Origin: Dichomitus squalens LYAD-421 SS1 | Lineage: Eukaryota > Basidiomycota > Agaricomycetes > Polyporales > Polyporaceae | NCBI RefSeq assembly: GCF_000275845.1 | Contig: NW_006766954.1 | Location: 78,018 to 142,017 of the forward strand | DNA length: 64,000 nt | Reading direction: 5' to 3' | Shown: positions 55,018 to 64,000 of the stretch, piece after piece | How positions within the stretch are numbered: the first letter of the stretch is position 1 | Layout: each line of letters opens with the position of its first letter | Made by a program: the position numbers and the translations under genes | Notes under the pieces: generated by a model | Database searches by the model: none | Told to the model about the DNA's origin: nothing | What the model saw: only the letters and a program-made list of their open reading frames with translations

Positions 55018-56635
55018 CTACGATGCCACTTCGACCTCGTTCTCTCCTTCACCCACATCTTCGTAAAAGGACAGCTGCACTCCCAAGGAACCAATGAAGC
55101 GACTGGTGTTGCCAGAGGTCTGCGCTTGGAATGCAAGTTCCCCAAGTGAGACTGACTGAGAAGAGCCCGCCATCTTGCGCTGGGCCTTCTGCAGGTTAAT
55201 GAGGAACCTCGATGTAAGGATAGAGGTCAAGCTGACATAAAATGGCGTGTCGGTGAGAATCTGGAGGCGAGATGCATCGTGGACGTACGGTTCCTCCAGA
55301 AGTGTAATCACACTTGTTGGCAGTGGTGATACTTCACTAGCGACCTGATAACCGTCAGATATATACTACGACAACCGGGAACCGCTCACCCTACTTAAGT
55401 TGAACGTCATTTGAAGACTGTTCAAGACGAGCAGCGCTCTGTTCATTCAGCATGTGAGCATCAGTTGACCTAGACATGATTGCGTGCACTCACATAAAAT
55501 AAATCGTCCCTGTAATAACATCAGAGCGTGCTTCCAGTACTACACTCATATGTCGCGAGGGAGGACCTGTGGTACATACCATCAAGGAGTAGAATGCTTG
55601 CGAAGCTTCGCTCGCCGAGGCGACGGAGGGATAGCTTGGCGGTTTCATATGTTCGGAACCAGGTAACGCATAGAACGACCAAATCAGAAGCAATCAAACA
55701 AGATCGCGTCACCACCTCCACTGTCACGTCTCATCTCAGAGCATGCCCAAAACACAATGCCATGAAACATGCACCAACATCTGCCATTCACGGCGTCAGA
55801 CAGCACGTCACAGAGAAGTGTAGAAATTTCGCTTACTTCAAATATGTGCTCTCCGATATTGATTGAACGGATAGGTTTACCTTTGGGGAAATATAAAGAT
55901 GGATGCTAGTCCACCAGGAGAAATCTGGTTTACGCACCCACATATCTGTAACAATGGGCACGGAAGACAGAGTGAAAACACTCAAGGAAATGAGCCATCG
56001 GTAAGGGTCGGGACATAAAGCATATGTCCTGAGTGCTGAGAATGCTGTTATAAGAAGTGGCTGTCAGGGCTGTCGATTCCATAGAGAACATCGGGCAGTT
56101 CCATACCACCCCATGGGAGATACTGTAAGCCCTTCAACACAACTCCAGCAACATACATGGAGAATTCACTGTGAACGCATCAGAATGGTCAAATCCAAAG
56201 TCCATAAACTCGTTGTATACCTCTGCCTCAGTGTCAAGCATTGATTGACGCATGCCAGAAACAGAATGACATACCTCCACAGAAGAAGGGAGCGGAATGA
56301 TATTTATGATTTGCCACGTGAGAGTGATGTATCGATTGAGGAGAAACAGAATGGTTGCTCCGGACAGGTGGCCTACCGTCCAGAAGAGCATCAACTCGCT
56401 GTCGAGCGTGAGGATGAAATCGTAAATAAATAGCGCTGCAAATGCGACACCGTAGGCTCATGAGTATGTAAATGGTGCTGATTGTCCTCGCAAGGAACAA
56501 ACCAAGTACGGCTAATGTCCAGCGATCTGCGAAGCTGGGCGCAATCTCAGAGGTAAGATGACGTCTAGGGGCTATTGCGCTGAGCTCTACATACAGGTTT
56601 TCAGATATGGCTTGTACAGCAGAGTTGTCGGCCAT
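55018..56635 (-). CDS. DUF6533-type multi-pass membrane protein, copy C
   Basis: Starts at ATG 56635 (MADNSAVQAISENL) and stops at 55018-55020.
First exons: 56635-56595, 56534-56503 and 56435-56275 (the DUF6533 block IYDFILTLDSELMLFW with GATILFLLNRYITL). Then an apparent 2-nt exon AG ending just before the GTATAC donor, then 56168-56107 (EFSMYVAGVVLKGLQYLPWG). Further exons carry RRLGERSFASILLLDG and LTSILTSRFLINLQKAQRK, then SRFIGSLGVQLSFYED and an acidic end.
Exon boundaries are conserved with copies A, B and D.
Nothing disrupts the frame in the parts I could align. It is presumably a plasma-membrane or endomembrane 7TM-like protein of unknown role. Confidence 0.77.
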
Positions 56636-56728
56636 GTTGAGACTTTTAAGAGACAGCACCCAAGGTCTAGAGGTATGAGGGAGGTGTCAAAATTAAGGTA
56701 CGTTGTCTGGAGAGCCACATCGTGAGTC

Positions 56729-56738
56729 CTATTTATCG
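56729..56738 (-). promoter_or_regulatory. Core promoter box of DUF6533 copy C
   Basis: GATAAATAGG about 95 bp upstream of ATG 56635, aligned with copies A, B and D. Confidence 0.6.
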
Positions 56739-57357
56739 ACAGGATCAACCCTGCAAGGAGACGTTGTTCATAGCCGGCAGCCACAAACATGATTTATTAC
56801 ATGATCAGACTCGCCATTGAATGGACTGTTAGCAACCTGCCATGACTGTTAGATACCAGCGCAAAGGATAAATTGTGTACTTTATTCGGTATATGTGTCA
56901 CCCTTTCTGTCGGGAAGGTATGTGCATGCAGGCCCGATTAATTGAAGGTATCCACAAATCCAGTAAGTGGAGCGACCGACATGACGGCAGCTTACCCACA
57001 TCTCAACAGCGGCCCGAATGATCAACTTCCGTCATCTCATATCAAAGATGCTGTCGAGGGAGGGCATACATGCCTCGCATATTACCTGGACAATACGGGC
57101 ATAGATCAAAAAGGCCTGCTGGAGTCAGGATGGCTCGCCGTATCGTGCTGACAGTCGCGATCAGTGCGCAGAGCATCGAACAGCGAGAGCGACGGCAGCG
57201 GAACAGCGGCTGGCCGTGCGACGTAAGGCGTGGAGCGGGTACTAGTTGAGGGTAGAACTTCCCACACGCTGAATTCGGTCGTGGTTTAGGCACTCTCTTC
57301 GGAGGTGTCAGTCTCTAAACCGAGATAGGACGCTGCTACATCAAGTAGAAAGGCGAA

Positions 57358-57377
57358 AGCGCTTCGCGCTTTCCTTC
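57358..57377. repeat. Perfect short hairpin
   Basis: GAAAGCGC, a 3-base loop TTC, then GCGCTTTC. It sits in non-coding DNA downstream of a region duplicated with copy B. No transcript or element can be assigned. Confidence 0.6.
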
Positions 57378-58261
57378 TGCGTTTGTAGGCAGACAAGAGA
57401 TCAATCACAATAAAAAAGCAGAGAATCGAACAGCATGAGCGTCCATCTGGTCGGAGACAGTCAAGACATCTGGATCTCGTCAGCTGAGATACCAGAGTAC
57501 CAGGAATGTGTATGCGGTGTGGTAGTGCTGGCTGGGACTGAAGGGCCTAAGATCTAGAGTGGAGGACAGTGAAGAATTACCGTCGGACACTTCAAGTTGA
57601 AGTCCTGCGGGGGTGACTCCAATGACGCTTTAGGAGGATGGGGTGGAGCTTTACTGACATGATGATGTAGAAACTCTTCAAAACTGAACGCAAGCCAGTG
57701 CTGCTGCTGAAGGAATCCGAAGAATTGGCCACTGGCAGTAGATACGGAGTCCTGGCATCGCAACATGCGGAACGGATTTGTCACTCCTCACGTGCGCGCG
57801 TGACACGTCTGAGTGACGTGGACTGCGCTCCACAGTATCAGTGTCGCTGCTCGCCTCCCAATCAATGCTCCCTTGGCTTGTTCACGCTATTCAGGAATCT
57901 CTCCAACGTGCCTTCTACTGCTTGGTCCTGATTGTCGCTTGTGCCACCCCAAAGGCCCCTTTCACACGCTAGACTATAGGCAACGGTTGTTTAGGGATGG
58001 AAACCCCTTGCGGCATGCATGTTACATGGAAGATCTCCAGGTGAAGCGGCTCGACGCGGATGGATCTGGGCTATGTATTTGTGCAGATCCCTCATACAGC
58101 TCTCAATGAGCAAGGACCTCGGCAGGTCAGCTCGCGACTTTTAATTTCCATCTGCACACCATGTAACCGATGTAGTAGTACGTCTGCCCCTGATGCTCTC
58201 TCTGGGCGCATCCTGCACTTTGGGCAGGCCCATTATCAATTGAACTTCGAGTGATGCAGCA

Positions 58262-58490
58262 ACATGGCGACCTTGGTGAGTGCAACCCTTCATCGTTTTT
58301 GCGTACTGCATTCCGCGACCTTCGTCCTTTGTGCATGCATACCCCTTTATCTGGATTCTGCTTGAGCATAATGTTCGCGCGACGTCGGTTGCGGTTGCCC
58401 ACGCTATCTCTGCAGACCTCATTATCGTCTCGATACCACATCCAGGGACCTGCCTCACCTCGAGAACGTGCTTACCAGCTTGCGACTCTA
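58262..58490 (+). pseudogene. Degenerate exon relic 2
   Basis: ATGGCGACCTTGGTGAGTG followed by an intron-like spacer and GTTGCGGTTGCCCACG matches relic 1 (ACGGCGCCCTTGGTGAGTG, then GTGGCCGTCGCCCATG). The downstream frame is broken compared with relic 1. Confidence 0.4.
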
Positions 58491-60059
58491 ATGATGACGA
58501 TGCGCTCGTCGATTGAGGACACCGGCCTCGGGTAGTACTTCAAGCCTCCCTCCATAGAGGTACGTCTCCTCACTTACAAACGATTCAACTCGTCTGCACC
58601 TGTCGCGTCCGATTCGGGCCGGCCCCTTCTCTGATAAGAACGTGAGCCGACGCTCTCTACCTCACGCATGGACAAAGCGACCGACTGCGTCGTAGGCCTT
58701 CTCCCCCTCTTCCGGCATCCCCTGCGAGTTCGCCCAACCCGCCTCCGAGCGTTCGAGCACACACGCTCGTGATGTCTCCCACGGAGGGAATACAGAGCTC
58801 GCGCTCGAACGTCTAGCACGTACAAGTTTGGTGGAGCAATACCTGGGATGCTGGGACGGGGGCAAGAGGAAGGAGGAGAGGAAGGAGGAGCAGATGGCTA
58901 GGGAAGAAGCGAGGACGTGGAGGATGCGTGGGATGCGGGAGAGGACTCGACAAGCAATGGTGGGAGGGCGCTGAGGCCTATGGACCGCAGTGATCAGCAC
59001 GTTTTCATCCATTTTTCAGTTTTGTGGGCTAATCGGCGATCATAGTGCGCCAGACACCGCGATGGCAGTGTTGCGTACGATGGTCCTCCAACCCCGCGCG
59101 CTGCTGCTTACGATCATGGAGGCGACAGCCCTGGCATTTCCGGAGGCCATCCGCAGTCCACAGAGTGCTCGTTTCCTCTACCGTCTCATTGTTCCAGGTT
59201 CGTGCTCGCTCCGCCTCCATCGCCACCACTGGCTCTGCCGTACCAGCCAAGGCTGCCCCCGCTCCGACCGCGCGCGTCCCTTATTGCCGAGGGTGTAGTG
59301 GTCAATACAATGTACTGGCCATGTCAGTCCTCACCCAGCCTGCGCCCGCGCACCCGATCTACGACTCGTACGCCCTGCATGCCCAGGCAGCGCATCACAG
59401 AATGCGGGGTCGCCTGTTCCTCCGCAGCCTGCCGTGCAACCTCACCCGACCACCATTCGGCATCTTTTGGCGCATAGAACATGTATCATGGTGGTGCCGT
59501 TCGTGTCCAGCCGCCGTCTGCTCGTGGTGTGGAAATGAACCCATCAGCGTCATGTGTTAAGGCGTCGGGCGCTCTTTGTTTTGGGGGATGTCGGAAAGGA
59601 CCTTTTGCAGAGAGTGAGAAAGACCATATATCGGTGCCTACAGAGCAGTTGGGTAGTGCATTGAGCCCAGAGGTAGGTGATTCCCTCGATGGGGCATTCG
59701 GACGTTTGGCGGAGGCAGGGCCGTGCGACGCACAGTTTCCGTCGCAGAGGGTGCGAGCGGGGCGAAGCTAGTGGATTCAAGCATGTACAGTCAATGAGAC
59801 AGGGTAATATATCTCTTTGCAGCGCCAGCCGTATTCAAGACAAAAATATGCGGAGTACTCATGACGCGGACGCAAATGATGTCGGCACTTGCCGTGCGCC
59901 TAAATCCTTCACAACTTGCTCTCCGACCATGAAGCTTTGAAGCCCTGTCGCCCAGCTAGTACTCGTCTATATGTGATGCGTCTCACTCTCATGCTCTCAC
60001 TACGTGCGATGCTGCTCTTCAAACTATCCCTTCTCAACGTCCGGTCGAGGGTTGACCTA

Positions 60060-60300
60060 GCCTAGCAGTACGGCGATCTTGGTGAGTGTCCACGCGTCAG
60101 TGCCTTGTGCGATCCGCCTCCTTCATAGCCATATCTCGTTTCATCCCCCATTTGCTCGCGTGTTATGACCGTTCCTTGTCCGCTGCTCTGCCATCTCCGC
60201 AGGCTATGATCTTGACTTCGATGCCGAAGTATCAGGCCTCTCGTGACTGCTTCTTGGCGATACGCGGCACTCAACAGGGCCATCTACCCAAGAAGTGACG
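60060..60300 (+). pseudogene. Degenerate exon relic 3
   Basis: TACGGCGATCTTGGTGAGTG with CCACGCGTC following, as in relic 1, then CGCAGGCTATGATCTTGACT in place of the second exon. Frame not maintained. Third copy of the same unknown gene fragment. Confidence 0.4.
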
Positions 60301-61822
60301 ACTTAGATGTCGTGGCTCCGAGACCCCCGCTATCAAGGTGAGCTCCCATCTTCCTCCATATCAGATCTTCCCTGTTGACCTACGTCTGTGTTCGACCAAC
60401 AGGGGAACAAGTTCTATGCTGTAACAGGACAAAGAGCCCGGGCCCCACCTCACGCGCGCCATTGAGGAAGCCACCGGCCGCATCTTGCTCTGCCTCTGGC
60501 GCAAATGGGGCTTCCTCGAAGCCTGTCTCGGCGCGCCTAGGGTAGGGTGCGCGCTCATCATGGCCGTCGCGCTGCTGATACGGGGCCCGCGCACGGGTGT
60601 GCGCGACATGACAGAGCAGCGTATTCACACCGTGAGACGCATTGGAGGCAAGCCGTAAAGGCGGGAGTGGTAGACGTTTCATGAGGAGGACATCAGACGA
60701 AAGAGGATGGATGGGACACTGGGAGGGACTTCGGAGGCGAACGATGGTGTGGACAGTCAATCGTCATTAAGTCCGGTATGTCGAAACTGTAACCTTACTT
60801 GACCAATCAAGGCTGTTCGTGATTTGGATCACAGTACTGAACATCTGTACATGGTGCGTCGAGATACCAGTTCAGAGAAGCTGAGATAGACGAGCACCAT
60901 GCGACCTTATCCGCTCGTTCGCTTCCGGTATGCTTGCTGCTTCCCTCCGCGCATCTGACTGTCACGCATCATATTAGTATCTTGCATCCCCGTTCAAGTC
61001 AGGGAGGTAAGGCGCGTCCTCGAATCTTCGCAGCTCCATCTTGCACAGGTCCGAGTCTGTACGCGCTTTGGGGCCGACGATGCTGCCCACTTTCCAGCCT
61101 CCTTGAGCTGAACTTGCGCGAACTCCCTTTCCTGGAGATCTTCAAGGCGTGAAGGTGCAAGAGACACCTCTTCCCGGAAGGAAGCCACATATGCGTCTCA
61201 AAGCCGTTTTTGGCCTCGCGCTCATCATTGCGGGGTGGGCGTCTTGCTCGGCTATTTTGCCCTCAATGTTCTTGCCACTGCCCTAGCTCAACACCTTTGT
61301 AAAAGGTTTCTGAGTGCAGAGCACAGAAGGTCACGGTAGAGGCAGTCACGACTTCCCACTTGGTCGCTATACCAGCATTGCACACTCTCCGTCTCGTCTC
61401 ACTGGGTGATGGCTAGTCGAGCCGTTGGCGTCATAAAGGTGGAGTCTTATGTCCGGACTGCAGTGCAGGATCGGGCTCAGACAGTCGTATCGATAGGATT
61501 GCCACCAAGAGTGGGAGAGCAGGACGAGCTATCAAGTGTATTGCGTGGCTTCTCCGATATTCAATGATTCTGCGACTATCCGCGCTGGTTGGCCTCGTTA
61601 GTGTTTATATCAGTAGCCTGGCGGAGCGAAGCCCACTAACATAAGATTGAGAAGAACGATTCTGTTGTTTATTTCCCTTGATCTGTACAAAGCGACTATG
61701 GTATAGTCGAAATGAGCACCCCTGTGTACGGGAGATGCCAAGAGCCAAGAAATCTACCCTATGGGTAGCCAGCCTCACGCCAAAGATTACCATTGCTGAT
61801 GAATCAATCGAACACTACAAGC

Positions 61823-63484
61823 CTACGATGCAACTTCGATCTCGTTCTCTTCTTCGTCAACATGTTCGTGATGCGAGAGCTGTGCTCCCAAGGAACCAAT
61901 GAAGCGGCTCGTGTTCCTCGAGGTCTGCGGTTGGAATGCAACTTCGCCGAGTGAGACTGACTGGGAAGATCCCGCCAGCTTGCGCTGAGCCTTCTGTAGG
62001 TTGATGAGGAACCTCGATGTAAGGATGGAAGTCAAGCTAGACCAAAACTTAGCGTGTCAGTAATATTCTGGAGGTATAATGCAGCGTAAACGTACGGTTC
62101 CTCCAGAAGTGCAATGACGCTTGTTACTGCCGCTCCCGGGTTAACGTTACTAGCAACCTAATAACCATCAGAAATATACCACAACAACCAGGAATCGCTC
62201 ACCCCAGTTAGAGTGAACGTCATTTGGAGAAGGCTCAATACGAGCAGCGCTCTGTTGATTCAGGATGGCTGACCTAGAAACAATTGCGTACACTCACATA
62301 AAATAAATCGTCCCTGTGACAACATCAGACGGTGCTTCAGTATTACGCTCATAAGGCTCTAGTGATGACCTTTAGTACATACCATCGAGAAGAAGAATGC
62401 TTGCGAAGCTACGCTTGCCAAGGCGACGAAGCGATAATTTGGCGGTCTCATATGTCCGGAACCAGGTAACGCATAAAACCGTCAAATCAGACGCAATCAA
62501 AGAAGACCGCGTCGCTATCTCCACTGTCACGTCTCCTCTCAGAATGTGTCCGGAGTACATAACGCGATGAAACATGCACCGACATCTGTCATCCGCGGTG
62601 TCAGACAGCCCGTCACAGAGCAGTGTAGCAAGTTCACTTACTTCAAAATTGTGCTTGCCGATATTGGATTGATGAATACGATGCTGCCCAAGACTGGATC
62701 ATTCACAGCTGTCAGTCCATACAGGTTTCCCTGTGAGGGGGGATATGCTTGTTGATGCTGCTCGACCATGGCAAAACGGAGGCACGCACCCACAAATCCG
62801 TAACCATGGGCACCGAAGATAGAGCGAAAACAGTTGCGGAAATGGGCCATCGATAAGGGTGAGGACATAAAGCATATGTTCTGAGTGCTGAGAATGCTAT
62901 TGTAAGAAGCGGCTATGAGAGCTGTCAATTCCATACAGAACATGGGGCAGTCTCGTACCAGCCCATGGGAGATACTGTAGGCCCCCCAATACATTTGCAG
63001 CAACGAATACAGGAAATGCGCTGTGTACATGTCAGAACGCATTGTTCGGACTCCCTAACATCACTGCATACCTCTGCCATAGTGTCAAGAATTGATTGAC
63101 GCATGCTAGAAGTAGAGACATACCTCCACAGACGAATGGAACGAGGTACCACTTAAGACCTGAGATGCGAGAGTGATGTATCGGTTCAAGAGAAACAGAA
63201 TGGTTGCTCCGGATAGGTGGCCTCCCTTCCAGAAGAGCGTTACCTCGCTTCCGAACGTGAGGACAAAGTCGTAACAAAATAGCGCTGCAAATGTGACACC
63301 GTAGGCTCATGAGTATGTAGACGGTGTCGATTGTCCTCGCAAGGAACAAACCAAGGGCGGCATATGTCCAGTAACTTTCGAAGCTAGGCGCAATCTCAGA
63401 GGTAAGATGATGTCTAGGGACTATTGCACTGAACTTTACTCACAAGGCTTCGGATAAGAATTGAACATCTCCGTTGTCAGCCAT
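61823..63484 (-). CDS. DUF6533-type multi-pass membrane protein, copy D
   Basis: Starts at ATG 63484 (MADNGDVQFLSEAF, donor GTGAGT) and stops at 61823-61825.
Blocks: FESYWTYAAL; ALFCYDFVLTFGSEVTLFW with GATILFLLNRYITLASQVL; then a GCA-TTT exon ending GGLQYLPWAG; RRLGKRSFASILLLDG; and LTSILTSRFLINLQKAQRK with SRFIGSLGAQLSHHE and an acidic end (EENEIEVAS).
Exon order and splice positions are the same as in copies A-C. This copy is the most divergent of the B-C-D group in the DUF6533 exon (FGSEVTLFWKG instead of LDSELMLFWTV).
The recognisable exons are open. Function unknown. Confidence 0.76.
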
Positions 63485-64000
63485 ACTAAGACTTCAAGAC
63501 GCAGCACTGAAGGTGTAGAGGTGTCGCGCCGGCGTCGGAATGGAGGTATGTAGTTTGTAAATGCACAGTGTATGGCCTATTTATTGACATGCTTGAACCA
63601 CACGGAGACGCTGTTCATAGCTGGCAGCCACAGGCATATCCTAGCTGAAATTTAGTTTCATCATGAGAGGAAATAGTATCAGCAGCCTGTCATGACAGTT
63701 AGATGTATGCTGTCTTGCATTCGGTAGTCCTGTCGCTCTATCTACTGCAAAGTCAGATGTTTGCATGTGCGAGTAAGTGACGGCATCCACAGATCGAGCA
63801 ACTGATGCGACTGACCATCAACGTCTCAACACCGAATCAAAGTTCCGATGGCTCTGATGAGCAGTGTCTGCAGTCTTACATCCAAAATGCTTTCAAGAGA
63901 GGGCATGGGTACCTCGTACACTGCCTAAACAATGTAGATAGAGAACATTCGCAACTGAGCTAGTCGGTTTAGTATACGAAGTCGATTGCACTGCTTCGAA
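63485..64000. other. Upstream duplicated flank of copy D
   Basis: Homologous to the upstream flanks of copies B and C, for example CATAGCTGGCAGCCACA near 63620 versus CATAGCCGGCAGCCACA near 56770, and AGAGAGGGCATGGGTACCTC versus the AGGGAGGGCATACATGCCTC of copy C. No gene. Confidence 0.5.
63576..63587 (-). promoter_or_regulatory. Core promoter box of DUF6533 copy D
   Basis: AATAAATAGG about 95 bp upstream of ATG 63484, aligned with the other three copies. Confidence 0.55.

Larger units (their letters stand above)
56636..61822. other. Long gene-free duplicated region
   Basis: 5.2 kb without an intact gene. Up to about 57130 it matches the upstream regions of copies B and D. A perfect hairpin lies at about 57358-57377. 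57598-57680 matches 52920-53000. Two degenerate exon relics (58262-58490 and 60060-60300) follow. ORFs in 58.5-61.2 kb overlap in several frames and show no domain. Confidence 0.45.

Noticed and set aside
51794..56433. Identical-looking plus-strand ORFs antisense to DUF6533 copies B and C (51794-51979 and 56245-56433)
   Set aside because: They lie exactly antisense to the conserved DUF6533 exon, so their similarity is explained by sense-strand conservation.
58574..61190. Numerous overlapping ORFs in 58.5-61.2 kb as genes
   Set aside because: Short, overlapping in several frames, without splice-consistent extensions, domains or signal peptides. Better explained as decayed duplicated DNA.

Overview
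The window is nuclear DNA of a filamentous basidiomycete, probably an agaricomycete (a polypore-like fungus is my inference). The reasons are dense short introns (mostly 45-80 nt, with small exons), agaricomycete-type gene families (DUF6533 membrane proteins, a sedolisin, F-box-like proteins, a DUF2236 oxygenase) and basidiomycete-like housekeeping genes. Exon models were built by hand from splice sites, reading phase and family knowledge. Where I give exon coordinates, the phases close exactly unless I say otherwise.

Left part (1-25 kb). The 3' end of an unidentified gene is followed by three same-strand paralogs of an uncharacterised family (1.4-7.3 kb). A 0.63-kb foldback/inverted-repeat element lies between the first two. 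Then come the calcineurin catalytic subunit, a GMH1/UNC-50 Golgi membrane protein divergent from a large disordered WW-domain protein, an F-box-like protein, a polynucleotide-kinase-like P-loop protein with an RG-rich tail, and a secreted sedolisin (S53) peptidase broken by one missing base.

Middle part (26-41 kb). Here are a DUF6533 multi-pass membrane protein (copy A), phosphoglucomutase, an unidentified 215-aa protein, a DUF2236 (mpaB/Lcp-like) oxygenase, a tRNA-Val(UAC), a mitochondrial-type TPR protein, a single-pass membrane protein with a proline-rich tail, and a second F-box-like protein that shares layout and intron position with the first.

Right part (42-64 kb). Three tandem paralogs encode single-pass proteins with an Ig-like/Kre9-like ectodomain. 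Their tails share short motifs with the membrane protein at 37.4 kb. Then follow three more DUF6533 genes (copies B, C, D), each inside a segmental duplication that also carries its promoter and degenerate exon relics. Gene density falls sharply here and this looks like an actively duplicating, decaying accessory region.

The least described features are the four-copy DUF6533 duplication with an apparent 2-nt micro-exon, the Ig-like transmembrane array with its shared cytoplasmic tail motif, and the hairpin-tipped inverted-repeat element. I saw no CRISPR array, prokaryote-type operon or recognisable autonomous transposon.
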